Both the position numbers and the translations under genes were made by a program. From DASQPR01 sp963797675 (GTDB taxonomy: Bacteria > Actinomycetota > Actinomycetes > Mycobacteriales > Micromonosporaceae), in assembly GCA_963797675.1 (NCBI GenBank), contig CAWCQQ010000002.1, positions 2,418,001 to 2,482,000 on the forward strand: a stretch of 64,000 nucleotides of DNA, given 5' to 3'. Positions 38,804 to 49,765 of the stretch are shown here, in pieces. How positions within the stretch are numbered: position 1 is the stretch's first letter; each line of letters opens with the position of its first letter. The notes under the pieces are model-generated. The model was not told the DNA's origin, made no database searches, and worked only from the letters and a program-made list of their open reading frames with translations.

Positions 38804-39553
38804 ATGGACACCCTGCAGCTCAAGGCACCGATCGTAGCCACGCCGCAGTACACGTTGCGGCTTGCGGCATCGCCCGATGACATCGCGGCCGCACAACGCC
38901 TCCGCTACCGCGTGTTCACCGACGAACTCGGTGCCACGCTTCGCACCCCCGTCCCAGGTCACGACGTTGACGCGTTCGACTCGGTCTGCGACCACCTGAT
39001 CGTGATCGACGAGCGTGACGGCGCCGTCGTGGCCACCTACCGCCTGCTCCCGCCGGGCCGCTCCGACATTCGCTACGCCGACTCCGAGTTCGACCTCGCA
39101 CCGCTCGCCGCGATCGGCAGCCAGCTCGTCGAGACCGGCCGTTCCTGCGTGCACCCGGACCACCGCGACGGCGCCGCGATCAACCTGCTCTGGGCCGGCA
39201 TGGCTCGGTACATGCACCTGCACGGCCTGCGCTACCTGGGCGGTTGTGCATCCGTGGGGCTGGCCGACGGCGGTGTGACGGCGGCCGGGTTCCGGTCGCT
39301 GGCATTCACGAAGCACCTGGCGCCGTCGGCGTGGCAGGTCACGCCCCGCCGGCCGTGGACCTCTCCGGAAGGCCTGACGGCCGGTCGCCCGAAGATCCCG
39401 GCGTTGCTGCGCGGATATCTGCGGCTCGGCGCATGGATCGGTGGCGAGCCGGCATTCGACCCCGATTTCGACTGCGCGGACTTCTACGTCCTGCTCGACG
39501 TCGAGCGGATCGACCCCCGTTACATGCGGCACTTCCTGGGCGAGACGCCATGA
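38804..39553 (+). CDS. olsB: Ornithine N-acyltransferase-like protein (OlsB family)
   Basis: This 249-residue Acetyltransf_5/hemolysin-like acyltransferase has RLRYRVFTDELGA, an ETGRSCVHPDHRDG strand-helix and a FYVLLDVERIDPRYMRHF tail. The family makes lyso-ornithine lipid from ornithine and 3-hydroxyacyl-ACP. The next gene is an OlsA-type acyltransferase starting 4 bp inside its end, which strongly supports this function. The ATG (MDTLQLKAPI) has no clear SD. Confidence 0.82.
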   Translation: MDTLQLKAPIVATPQYTLRLAASPDDIAAAQRLRYRVFTDELGATLRTPVPGHDVDAFDSVCDHLIVIDERDGAVVATYRLLPPGRSDIRYADSEFDLAPLAAIGSQLVETGRSCVHPDHRDGAAINLLWAGMARYMHLHGLRYLGGCASVGLADGGVTAAGFRSLAFTKHLAPSAWQVTPRRPWTSPEGLTAGRPKIPALLRGYLRLGAWIGGEPAFDPDFDCADFYVLLDVERIDPRYMRHFLGETP

Positions 39554-40383
39554 CCACCGGGACACTGTTCCGGCCGATGTCCCAGTGCAGCGCCGCGTGC
39601 GTGTCACCGTCGGCCGAGGCTATAGATCAACTTCATCAAACGGTACGCGCAACGCTCGCCACTCTGGTCGTCTTCTCGGCAGCGGTCGCCGGTGTGCTGA
39701 TCGGTGTGCTTCCGCGATCGTGGCAGGCGCGGATCGCGCCCCGGCTGCTCCGGGGCACCGCGCGCCGGCTGTTGCGGGTGCTCGGTATCCACGTCAACCA
39801 CACCGGCGCGGTGCTGCCGACCACCCGTGCACTGGTGGTCGCGAACCACATCTCCTGGCTCGACATCATCGCGATGCTCGCGACCGCCGATGCCCGCCTG
39901 CTGGCGAAGGCTGAGGTGGGCACGTGGCCGATCGTCGGTCGCCTGGCTCGGTTGTCCGGCGCCATCTTCATCGACCGGGAACGGCCGCGCCTGCTGACCG
40001 GCACGATCGCCGAGATTCGCGATGCGCTGATCGCAGGCGACGTGGTCGCGGCGTTCCCGGAGGGCACGACGAGCTGCGGCGGCCACCACGGCGTGCCGTA
40101 CCGGCCGGCGGTGTTCCAGGCGGCGATCGACGCCGGCGTACGGGTCGTACCGCTGGCGTTCCACTACCGGACTGCCGACGGCGCCCTGACGCCGCAGCCG
40201 GCCTTTATCGGGGACGAAACACTCATAACATCACTTCGCCGGGTAATCAGGATGCCGTCGTTGACCGTCGACGTACACGTCTCAGGAAGCCTCTTTCCAC
40301 AGCTCGGAGTGGATCGCGGCGCCCTGGTACGCATCGTTCAAGGATCCGTACCGCCTGGCCAGCCTTTGGGATCGCCGCAATAA
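39550..40383 (+). CDS. olsA: Lyso-ornithine lipid acyltransferase-like (OlsA/PlsC family)
   Basis: This 277-residue protein has one N-terminal membrane segment. The acyltransferase motifs are NHISWLD (HX4D) and FPEGTTS, with an intervening IFIDRERPR. The ATGA overlap with the upstream olsB-like gene implies translational coupling. Together they would make ornithine lipids, phosphate-free membrane lipids known in several actinomycetes. Without its partner it would be called only a generic PlsC homologue. Confidence 0.82.
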   Translation: MTTGTLFRPMSQCSAACVSPSAEAIDQLHQTVRATLATLVVFSAAVAGVLIGVLPRSWQARIAPRLLRGTARRLLRVLGIHVNHTGAVLPTTRALVVANHISWLDIIAMLATADARLLAKAEVGTWPIVGRLARLSGAIFIDRERPRLLTGTIAEIRDALIAGDVVAAFPEGTTSCGGHHGVPYRPAVFQAAIDAGVRVVPLAFHYRTADGALTPQPAFIGDETLITSLRRVIRMPSLTVDVHVSGSLFPQLGVDRGALVRIVQGSVPPGQPLGSPQ

Positions 40384-40476
40384 CTCAGTGTGACGGGCGA
40401 GCGCGTCCGAGCGTTACCGCCGGTGAGCTTGCGTGATCAATGGGTCGGATCGATCAGCCGACCTATGATCGGTTGC

Positions 40477-43085
40477 ATGATGCGCCGAGTCAGGTGGATC
40501 TACCCGGCGCTCGTGTGCGTCATGATCGCGTTGTATTACGCGGTCTCGTCGGCGCGCGTCACCGTCGTCGTCACCGTCGGCCTGCTGTCGTTCGCCACCA
40601 TCATGTTCGCGGTCTTTACCGGGCGTCCGGCGCGGCGAACCGCATGGTTGCTGATCGCGGTCGGGGTGTTGATCGTCGCGGCCGGTCGAGATGAGCTACA
40701 ACGTGCTGGCCGTCGGTGGCCGGATCGACAACTTTCCGTCCAGCGCGGATTGGTTCTACGTTGCCGCTTATCCGCCGCTCGCGGTCGGCCTGCTCTGGCT
40801 GGCCCTGCCTCGGGCACCGAAGCGCGACTGGTCCGGCATGATCGAGACGGTCGCATTGACTCTGGCGGGTTCGCTGATCGTGTGGATCACGCTGGTGTTG
40901 CCGACGATCAACAGCGACCGGGTGGCCGGCTTCGGCGAGGCGGTGCTGGTCGCCGGCTGGATCGGTGACATCATCGTCGTGGTTGCGGCGGTCCGGCTCG
41001 TCGTGGTCTGGCCTCGAAAGGCTGCCAGCTGGATTCTTGCCACGGCCATCCTGGCGCTGTTTGTCGGCGATCTCAGGTACGGCAACGACATCCTGCACGG
41101 AACGTGGCGCAGCGGCGGTCAGGTGGACGGATCCATCCTGCTGTTTGCCGGTCTGGTCGGTGTAGCCGCCTTGACACCGTCGATGGCCAAGATCGGTTCG
41201 GTCCGTGCCGAGGCCCACCGGGACGCGTTCAGCGGCCTCGCCGGACTTGCCATCGCACTCATGGTTGCGCCGACCGTGCTACTGACCGGGATGCAAGCCG
41301 GCCCGATCGTCGTACCGGTCGCGATCATCAGTGCGACCATCGGGATGCTGGTCATCCTGCGCCTGTCCGTCGCGATATCGACGCATCGCAGGACGATCGC
41401 CCGGGATAAGGTGCTCCGGACGGCCACCCACAACGTCGGGCTGGCAATGACCATCCGCGATGTGACCGGGAGCCTGGCCTCGGCGCTCGCGGCACTGGCG
41501 CCGGCAGCGGATTCGTCGGTACGTCTGATGCCGGCTCCAGGGCCGGCGCCGCACGCTGACAACGAGCTACGCGTCCTGGTGCCCGACGCGGTTTCGTCCG
41601 AACCGACCCGGGACATCGTCTACACCGCGCGCGAAGCCGTCCTGATCGAGTTCGAGGACGAGTTGGTCGGGCTCGGCGGACCGGCCGTCACTGCGTTGCA
41701 GAGGATCCAGCTGGCCGAACGCGTACGCGTCGGAGAGCGGGAGCAGCACGTTCTCGCCTACCGAGCCTCGCACGACGGCCTGACCGGTCTCGCCAACGCG
41801 GAGCTGTTCCGGAGCGAGTTGCGCAACGCCGGTCACACCGTCGAGCCGGGCCGGATGACGGCGGTGCTCTTCATCGACCTCGACGATTTCAAGAACATCA
41901 ACGACACGCTCGGGCATGAGGCCGGCGACTCGGTGCTGGCCACGACCGCGCAGCGGATCCAATCCTGCCTGCGCCAGGGCGACCTCGGCGCCCGGCTCGG
42001 CGGCGACGAGTTCGCGGTGCTGCTGCGCGACATCGCCGACGAGGCGGCGGCTTATGTGGTGGCCCGCCGGCTGACCGATGCGCTGTCGCAGCCGACGATG
42101 GTCGGCGGCATCCCGGTGATGTGCCGGGCGAGCGTGGGCCTCGCGGTCGCGGGCGAGCCCGGCCAGTACGACGCGCTGCTCCGACGGGCGGATACCGCGC
42201 TGTACGCCGCCAAAGCCGCCGGAAAAGGCCGCTGGCGCCCGTACGACGAGACGATGCAGAGCCCGCTGCGGCGCGGCACCGACCTGCGCATCGAACTCGA
42301 GCGGGCGCTGCGCGTCGGACGGCGGCGCACCGAGCGGGCTGGCCATGCACTATCAGCCGATCGTCGAGCTGACGAACGGCCGGACCGTCGGCTTCGAGGC
42401 GCTCATCCGCTGGGAGCACCCGGAGCGTGGCACCATCAAGGTGTCGGAGCTGATCGCGGTCGCCGAGCACACCGGGCTGATCGCGCCGCTCGGCGAATGG
42501 GTGATCACGTCGTCGTTCCACGACGGTGTCGAGCTGACCAACGACGGCTGCTACGTGAGCGTCAACGTGTCGGTCGCGCAGTTGCGATTGTCCGGCTTCA
42601 TCGACCACGTACGCGCTCAGCTGCGCGCATCCGCGATCGATCCGGAACGAGTCGTGGTCGAGATCACCGAGAGCCAGCTGCTGCAGGATGACGAGACGAT
42701 CTGGAACGATCTGGCCAACCTGCGTACGTCGGGCGTACGGGTGGCGATCGACGACTACGGCACCGGGTACGCCTCCCTCAGCTACCTCCGCCATCCGGTG
42801 GTCGACATCGTCAAGCTCGACCGGCGATTTCTGGACGGCATCGGCGTCGCGGCAGCCAACAGCGCTCGAGCACGGGCTCTGCTGCGCGCGGTCCTCGGCC
42901 TCACGCATGATCTGAAGCTGCCGTTGATCGCCGAAGGGATCGAGGATGAGCCGACCCGGGAGGCGTTGATCGAACTCGGTTGCGAGTTCGGCCAGGGCCA
43001 CCTGTTCGCGTCCGCGATGCCGCTCGCGGACGCGCTGGTATGGCGGCGGGACGACGAGACTGACGCTCAGGTGATCTCCGGGTGA
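40477..43085 (+). CDS. Membrane GGDEF-EAL protein for cyclic di-GMP (two frameshifts)
   Basis: About 9-10 N-terminal helices (MASE-like sensor region) are followed by a short linker. The GGDEF domain contains LGGDEFAVLL with DLDDFKNINDTLGH. The EAL domain contains FEALIRWEHP, DDYGTGYASLSYL and LIAEGIE. The frame shifts near 40687 (extra C after AAG) and near 42315 between the two catalytic domains. Both repairs need one base. Intact GGDEF and EAL motifs suggest both synthesis and hydrolysis could occur. The start is one of two tandem ATGs at 40477. Confidence 0.86.
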
Positions 43086-43158
43086 ACACTTCATGAACAT
43101 GGCTCGGCCGTCGCCGACAACGATGGCCACCCGTGTTCTGCGGCCATACCGTGACTCT

Positions 43159-43731
43159 ATGCATGCGATCGAGGCGACTCGGCAGATCTCCCTGGCCCGT
43201 TCGGTGGCGAAGGACCAGCTCATCGATCGCGAAGATCGCTGGCGGCACACCATCGGCGTCGCGGCCCGAGCCGCCGAACTCGCTCCGACCGTCCCGGCCG
43301 CGGACCGCGAACTGCTGGTCGCGGCCGCCTGGCTGCACGACATCGGCTACGCCGACGCGCTCGTCACGACCGGATTCCACGGACTCGACGGCGCCGAGTA
43401 TCTCGAGCAGACCGGCTGGTCGACGCGTCTGGCCGCGCTCGTCGCCCACCATTCCGGCGCGGTGTTCGTCGCCGAGTTCAACGGGCTGCGGCACGCGCTC
43501 GCCCCGTACCGGCGGGAGGTCAGCGCGGTCGCGGATGCGCTCACCTACGCCGATCAGACCACGGGTCCGCTGGGCCAGCGCGTCGATGTGCGGTCGCGGA
43601 TCGCCGAGGTTCTCCAGCGGCACGGTCCGCAGTCCGTGCAGGCCAGGGCTCATGTGGTACGCGGGCCGTACCTTCTGTCGGTCGCCGAACGCGTCGAAGC
43701 TCGACTCGCCACGGTGGCCATCGCCGCCTAG
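43159..43731 (+). CDS. HD-domain phosphohydrolase
   Basis: This protein has about 191 residues. The metal-binding HD signature is visible: RWRHTIGVAARA, AAWLHDIGY (His-Asp), LVAHHSG and a later ADALTYADQT Asp. The family includes nucleotide phosphohydrolases. It lies 70 bp after the GGDEF-EAL gene on the same strand, so a nucleotide-second-messenger link is conceivable. The ATG at 43159 is chosen; the frame stays open from 43093 but that part looks non-coding. Confidence 0.82.
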   Translation: MHAIEATRQISLARSVAKDQLIDREDRWRHTIGVAARAAELAPTVPAADRELLVAAAWLHDIGYADALVTTGFHGLDGAEYLEQTGWSTRLAALVAHHSGAVFVAEFNGLRHALAPYRREVSAVADALTYADQTTGPLGQRVDVRSRIAEVLQRHGPQSVQARAHVVRGPYLLSVAERVEARLATVAIAA

Positions 43732-44261
43732 GTGCGCTGCACGGCTCGGTCGATCCGGGCTCGCCAGCCACGGTCGGGGGAGAACGGGTGCAGGTCGACC
43801 AGCGCCGCGACCGTACCGGACACCACCTCGGCCGCGGCCTCGGCCGGATCGAAATCGAGTCCCGCTCCCCGTTTCAGCATGATGATCGCCTCGCCGGCCA
43901 CGTGCGGATGTGCCGGTACGGTCGACGGCGGCGCGCTGACCAGCCGCATCGACGTCACGCTGGTCGCCCAGTTGTCGCGGCGGTCAACCTTCCCGGCGGC
44001 ATCGGAGCCGAACCCGCTGACCAGCCGTACGTGCATCGGGTAGCCGGTGACACCGTGCGGCCCGGTCACCGCGATCCGGGCCTGATTGCGTTCGGACCGG
44101 TCGAAGATCCGGCTCCACCAGCGCCGGCGGGGTGATTCGACGACGACCTCGACACCGTGCCCGTACGCGCCCGCGTCGCCCGATTCGGCGACCTCACGGA
44201 CGACGCGGACGATCCCGGAGAGGTCGCGACGCCGAAACGTCACCCATGCTGCAGCTGGCAT
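43728..44261 (-). CDS. Conserved hypothetical protein
   Basis: This 177-residue soluble protein has no signal peptide and no family that I recognise. It contains basic stretches (ESPRRRWWSRIFDRSERN) and a C-terminal DLHPFSPDRGWRARIDRA. Its stop overlaps the convergent HD gene by 4 bp. Its ATG begins 5 bp past the stop of the exonuclease gene, so it is probably in an operon with it. Confidence 0.65.
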   Translation of the reverse strand: MPAAAWVTFRRRDLSGIVRVVREVAESGDAGAYGHGVEVVVESPRRRWWSRIFDRSERNQARIAVTGPHGVTGYPMHVRLVSGFGSDAAGKVDRRDNWATSVTSMRLVSAPPSTVPAHPHVAGEAIIMLKRGAGLDFDPAEAAAEVVSGTVAALVDLHPFSPDRGWRARIDRAVQRT

Positions 44262-44265
44262 GCGC

Positions 44266-45489
<1,224 letters not shown>

Positions 45490-45523
45490 GGACTACAGGG
45501 TACGGTCTGGTACCGTCGGTTAC

Positions 45524-46042
45524 GTGGAGTTGAACGTGTTCAGGTCAGAGAGCCTTACCTACGCCGAGGTCGGAGCAACCGAGTTCCTTCCGTTGCCGTC
45601 CGGCTACAGCCATCTTCGCTACCGTCTCGCCCTCGGCGTGATCGCGTTCGAGGCGGCGGCCGAGGCGATCGAGACGTTCGCGGTGCACCGTGCCGCAGGT
45701 GTCCGCATGCTGACCGACGCCGAGCGAGCCGACCCGGGCGTACGCGTGACCGCGTGCATCGGCATCGGCCGGCTGCGCCTGCGGGCGCCGTGCGAGATCG
45801 TTGCGGTGTATGCAGATCCGGATCGCCGCGGATTCGCCTACGGCACGCTGGCCGGGCATCCCGAGCGTGGCGAAGAGGCGTTCATCCTGACCCGCGCCGA
45901 CGACGGGTCGGTGACGTTCGAGGTACGGGCGTTCAGCACGCCCTCGACGTGGTTGGCGAAGCTCGGTCGGCCGATGGTGCCGCTGTTCCAGCGACTCTAT
46001 GCGTGGAATCTCGGCCGGACACTGCGCCGGATGGTGCGGTAG
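45524..46042 (+). CDS. DUF1990 family protein
   Basis: This 172-residue protein matches DUF1990: LTYAEVGAT, SGYSHLRYR, FAYGTLAGHPERGEEAFIL and a C-terminal FQRLYAWNLGRTLRRM. Function is unknown; the fold is thought to bind a small hydrophobic ligand. The GTG at 45524 lies 34 bp from the divergent exonuclease start. Confidence 0.82.
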   Translation: MELNVFRSESLTYAEVGATEFLPLPSGYSHLRYRLALGVIAFEAAAEAIETFAVHRAAGVRMLTDAERADPGVRVTACIGIGRLRLRAPCEIVAVYADPDRRGFAYGTLAGHPERGEEAFILTRADDGSVTFEVRAFSTPSTWLAKLGRPMVPLFQRLYAWNLGRTLRRMVR

Positions 46043-46048
46043 AGATGT

Positions 46049-46083
46049 GGGAAAGGCGGCCGCTGATCGGCGACCGCCTTCCC
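46049..46083. terminator. Bidirectional hairpin terminator
   Basis: GGGAA-AGGCGG pairs with CCGCCTTCCC around a 14-nt loop, between the convergent DUF1990 gene and the small membrane protein gene. T content after the stem is low, so efficiency is uncertain. Confidence 0.6.
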
Positions 46084-46111
46084 CTATGGGCTGAGCGCCA
46101 GCCGAAACGTC

Positions 46112-46333
46112 TTATCGCGCTGCGTAGTACGCGATCGAGATGACACCGCAGACGATCGTCAATACGAGACCGACGATGCCCAGAGTCTTCGGCTTGCCTG
46201 CACTACCGGCTGCGTTCATTGCGAGAATCGAGAAGACCAGGCCGGCCGGCCACAGGCAGAACGCGAAAACGATGCCCAGGACGCCGAACAGCGTGGTCCT
46301 GTCGCTCTTCACTGGTTGAGTGGGGTATGCCAT
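46112..46333 (-). CDS. Small DUF4190-like membrane protein
   Basis: This 73-residue protein has two hydrophobic segments (LFGVLGIVFAFCLWPAGLVF and the C-terminal IVGLVLTIVCGVISIAYY) around a small polar loop. The pattern is typical of DUF4190 proteins. A strong SD GGAGG is 5 nt before the ATG at 46333. Function unknown. Confidence 0.78.
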   Translation of the reverse strand: MAYPTQPVKSDRTTLFGVLGIVFAFCLWPAGLVFSILAMNAAGSAGKPKTLGIVGLVLTIVCGVISIAYYAAR

Positions 46334-46410
46334 GTTTCCTCCGTGTGTTATGCGATCCATGGGGGAGCCGCATGACACTAAGGTTCACCGTATTCGACGG
46401 TCAATAGCCT

Positions 46411-47256
46411 TTATAGGTCATCGTTCTGGCGCACTCGGAACCCCGATGACCTCGGTACGGTCTCCGGCGCTTTCGATCCGGTCCGCGCGATCCGATCGGC
46501 CAACTCGCTCAGGTCGGCAACGTCCTGCTCGGACGGCGAGTTGAGCATCGCGTACCCGAGGGCGACCGCGACCAGGACCACGAACACGAAGATCGGCACG
46601 AGCAGTCCGAGAGGTTGAGTGCCGGACAGTGGATGTCCGGTCGGATCCAGCTGAACGTGCATCGCTGCCATGCCGGTGTAGTGCATGCTGCAGACCGCGA
46701 TCGCCATGATCGCCGCCGCGATGACGACCGCGAAACCGCGGCGGATCACCACGGTGAACCAGAGCGCCACGATCGCGGCCACGATCGCGATCGCGATCGA
46801 CGCTTCGACCAGCCGCGGGTTGTACGTCACGACGCCGTTCACATGCATGGCGTCCATGCCGCTGTAGTGCATGCCAGCCACTCCGACACCGGCGAACAGG
46901 CCGGCGGCGATGATCTTGATGGCGGACGGTCGGCCGTACCCGACGATGAACAGGCCGATTCCCACCACGATCACGGCGGTCAACCAGCTCGCGATCGTCA
47001 GCGGCAGGTCGTAGTTGACGTCCGTGCCGTTCACGCTGAAGCCGAGCATCGCCACGAAGTGCATGACCCAGATGCCCGTGCCGCCGATGGCCCAGGCGGC
47101 CAGGACCAGCCAGCGGGCTCGCGCCACACCGTCGACTCGGCGGGCGCGCGACGTTGCCTTCAGACCGAGCAGGCAGCCGAGGAATGAGAAGATCAGGGCC
47201 AGAACCGGCGTGGTCCAGCCATAGGTGAGTTCGTTCAGGTGTGCCGACACCCGCAT
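46411..47256 (-). CDS. MHYT-domain membrane sensor without output domain
   Basis: The 281-residue protein has seven predicted helices with three MHYT-type motifs (WVMHFVAM, AGMHYSGMDAMH, CSMHYTGMAAMH). These are proposed to bind a metal and sense oxygen, CO or NO. Unlike most MHYT proteins there is no GGDEF, EAL or kinase domain, only a short charged cytoplasmic tail. It may signal through a partner. Confidence 0.88.
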   Translation of the reverse strand: MRVSAHLNELTYGWTTPVLALIFSFLGCLLGLKATSRARRVDGVARARWLVLAAWAIGGTGIWVMHFVAMLGFSVNGTDVNYDLPLTIASWLTAVIVVGIGLFIVGYGRPSAIKIIAAGLFAGVGVAGMHYSGMDAMHVNGVVTYNPRLVEASIAIAIVAAIVALWFTVVIRRGFAVVIAAAIMAIAVCSMHYTGMAAMHVQLDPTGHPLSGTQPLGLLVPIFVFVVLVAVALGYAMLNSPSEQDVADLSELADRIARTGSKAPETVPRSSGFRVRQNDDL

Positions 47257-47327
47257 ATGCTCACTTATATTTGCTTGTCAGCGCAAGTTTGAGTATCTGA
47301 ACGACGTCGTCCTGGCACGTCACTTGT

Positions 47328-47347
47328 GTGAGTGAGTACTCGCTCAC
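47328..47347. promoter_or_regulatory. TetR-type operator
   Basis: GTGAGTGAGTACTCGCTCAC is a 20-bp palindrome with one mismatched pair, 12 bp before the TetR ATG. This GAGTGAGTACTC class of site is typical for TetR repressors of drug exporters. It would control the TetR-ABC operon itself. Confidence 0.8.
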
Positions 47348-47359
47348 TATGCTGGGCCC

Positions 47360-47986
47360 ATGCGAGAAGGAACGAGTACCCGGCGGCGGGTGGCGCCGAT
47401 GTCGCCGGACGACCGTCGGGCGGCGCTGGTCGAGGCGACCCTGCCGCTGCTCTGCGAACTGGGGCCTGCGGTCACCACCCGGCAGATCGCGGACGCCGCG
47501 GGAGTAGCCGAGGGCACCATCTTCCGGGTTTTTCCCGACAAGAATGCCCTCTTCGCGGCCACGGTCATCCGCGGCATGGCGATCGATCCGGACCGGTCGC
47601 CACTCGACCGGATCGACCGGAGGCTCGATCTCCGCGGGCGGTTGACCGACGTCGTCGGAGCGATGACCGCGGCGATGAACCGGTTGGGTCGACTGCCCGA
47701 GGTGATGCGCACTCTCCTGCAGAATCCGGACACGCACGACGAGGTCGGTGCACAGATGGATGTGAACCGTCGCCGTACGCACGAGGCGCTGATCGAACTG
47801 CTCGAGCCGGAGCGGCACCGGCTCCGGGTCAATCCGAACCATGCCGCACGGATCATCATGATGATGATCTTCAGCTCGAACGGCATGTTCGACAAATCCG
47901 ACGTACTCACCGCCGACGAAATCGTGGCCGTCGTGCTTGACGGCCTGTTGATCCCGACCACCGACACTGGGGAACCCGAGTGCTGA
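47360..47986 (+). CDS. TetR-family repressor of the ABC exporter
   Basis: This 208-residue protein has an N-terminal helix-turn-helix (TTRQIADAAGVAEGTIFRVF followed by PDKNALF). The C-terminal helical domain is expected to bind an inducer. Its stop overlaps the start of the ABC gene, and the palindrome at 47328-47347 is in its promoter, so autoregulation with the exporter is likely. Confidence 0.92.
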   Translation: MREGTSTRRRVAPMSPDDRRAALVEATLPLLCELGPAVTTRQIADAAGVAEGTIFRVFPDKNALFAATVIRGMAIDPDRSPLDRIDRRLDLRGRLTDVVGAMTAAMNRLGRLPEVMRTLLQNPDTHDEVGAQMDVNRRRTHEALIELLEPERHRLRVNPNHAARIIMMMIFSSNGMFDKSDVLTADEIVAVVLDGLLIPTTDTGEPEC

Positions 47987-49713
47987 TCAAACTCCTCCGT
48001 ACGTATCTCAAGCCGTACCAACGACCTATTACCCACGTGATCGTGCTGCAACTCATCGCCACGATCAGCGTGCTCTACCTGCCGACGCTGAATGCGGACA
48101 TCATCAATAACGGCGTCCTGGCCGGCAATACCGGCTACATCATGCGCGTCGGCGGCGTGATGCTGGCCATCTCACTGGTCCAGCTGATCGCGAGCATTGG
48201 CGGCGTCTACTACGGCTCGCGTACGGCGATGGCGGTGGGTCGCGACATCCGCGCCGCGGTCTTCGGCCGGGTGCAGACGTTCTCCGCCCGCGAGGTCGGC
48301 CAGTTCGGTGCGCCGAGCCTGATCACCCGGACCACGAACGACGTTCAGCAGGTGCAGATGCTCGCACTGATGACGTTCACACTGATGGTGATGGCTCCGA
48401 TCATGTGCGTCGGCGGCATCATCATGGCACTCCGCCAGGACGTCCAGCTGTCGTTGCTGCTGGTCATCGTCGTTCCGGTACTCGTCGTCTGCGTCACCCT
48501 GATCATCCGCAAGATGCGACCGCTGTTCCGCAGCATGCAGGTCCGGATCGACAAGATCAACCGAATCCTGCGCGAGCAGATCACCGGCATCCGAGTGATC
48601 CGTGCGTTCGTCCGCGACGGCTACGAAGCCGAGCGCTTCGCATCCGCGAACGAGGACCTCCGGACCGTAGGCCTCGGCACCGGTCGCCTGATGGCGTTGA
48701 TGGGCCCAACCGTCATGATGGTCATCAACATCTCCAGCGTCGCCGTGCTGTGGTTCGGCGGGCATCGGGTCGAGCACGGCATGTCGATCGGCGCGCTCAC
48801 CGCGTTCCTGAGCTATCTGATGCAGATCCTGATGGCGGTCATGATGGCGACGTTCATGTTCATCATGGTGCCGCGCGCCGAGGTCTGCGCCGAGCGGATC
48901 CAGGAAGTCCTCGCGACCGACACCAGCGTCGTCGTCGCCGCGAATCCGATCACTTCGATGGCCACCCGAGGTGAACTGGAGTTGCGGGACGCGAGCTTCG
49001 CGTACCCGGGTGCGCAGGATGCCGTACTGCACGGCGTGCACCTGGTCGCTTGGCCGGGCCAGACCACGGCGATCATCGGGAGTACCGGCTCCGGAAAGAC
49101 CACGCTGCTGAACCTGATTCCGCGACTGTTCGACGCGACCGAGGGTGAGGTGCTCGTCAACCACGTTGATGTGCGCGAACTTGATCCGGGTCTGCTCTCC
49201 CGAACGGTCGGACTCGTGCCGCAGAAGCCGTACCTGTTCTCCGGCACGGTCGCGTCCAACCTGCGCTACGGCAATCCGGCCGCCACCGACGAGGAACTCT
49301 GGCAGGCCCTGACGATCGCTCAGGCCACCGACTTCGTCTCGGCGATGCCGACCGGCCTGGAATCGCCGATCGCACAGGGCGGCTCGAACGTCTCCGGCGG
49401 ACAGCGTCAGCGACTCGCGATCGCACGCATGCTCGTCGCGAAGCCGGAGATCTACTTGTTCGACGATTCGTTCTCGGCGCTCGACTACGCGACCGATGCC
49501 GCCTTGCGGGCCGCGCTCGCCGACGCCACGTCCGACGCGACCGTCGTCATCGTCGCGCAGCGCGTCTCCACCATCCGGGACGCCGACCGGATCGTCGTAC
49601 TCGACGAGGGTCGGGTCGTCGGCACGGGCACCCACACCGAACTCATGTCCACCAACGAAACGTACCGGGAGATCGTGTTGTCCCAGCTGACTGAAGCGGA
49701 GGCCACCGCATGA
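47980..49713 (+). CDS. ABC exporter half-transporter, degenerate ATP site
   Basis: This 577-residue protein has six helices followed by an ATPase domain: Walker A GSTGSGKTT, Q-loop VGLVPQKPYLF, signature VSGGQRQR. Walker B reads YLFDDSFSALD, with Asp where the catalytic Glu normally sits. That is the mark of the degenerate subunit in heterodimeric exporters. The partner is the next gene. The GTG start overlaps the TetR stop. Confidence 0.93.
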   Translation: MLIKLLRTYLKPYQRPITHVIVLQLIATISVLYLPTLNADIINNGVLAGNTGYIMRVGGVMLAISLVQLIASIGGVYYGSRTAMAVGRDIRAAVFGRVQTFSAREVGQFGAPSLITRTTNDVQQVQMLALMTFTLMVMAPIMCVGGIIMALRQDVQLSLLLVIVVPVLVVCVTLIIRKMRPLFRSMQVRIDKINRILREQITGIRVIRAFVRDGYEAERFASANEDLRTVGLGTGRLMALMGPTVMMVINISSVAVLWFGGHRVEHGMSIGALTAFLSYLMQILMAVMMATFMFIMVPRAEVCAERIQEVLATDTSVVVAANPITSMATRGELELRDASFAYPGAQDAVLHGVHLVAWPGQTTAIIGSTGSGKTTLLNLIPRLFDATEGEVLVNHVDVRELDPGLLSRTVGLVPQKPYLFSGTVASNLRYGNPAATDEELWQALTIAQATDFVSAMPTGLESPIAQGGSNVSGGQRQRLAIARMLVAKPEIYLFDDSFSALDYATDAALRAALADATSDATVVIVAQRVSTIRDADRIVVLDEGRVVGTGTHTELMSTNETYREIVLSQLTEAEATA

Positions 49714-49765
49714 GCGCGAGGAGTGAGCTTGCGGGCCCCGCAGTCGCCATGCCGGAGGTGTCAGC

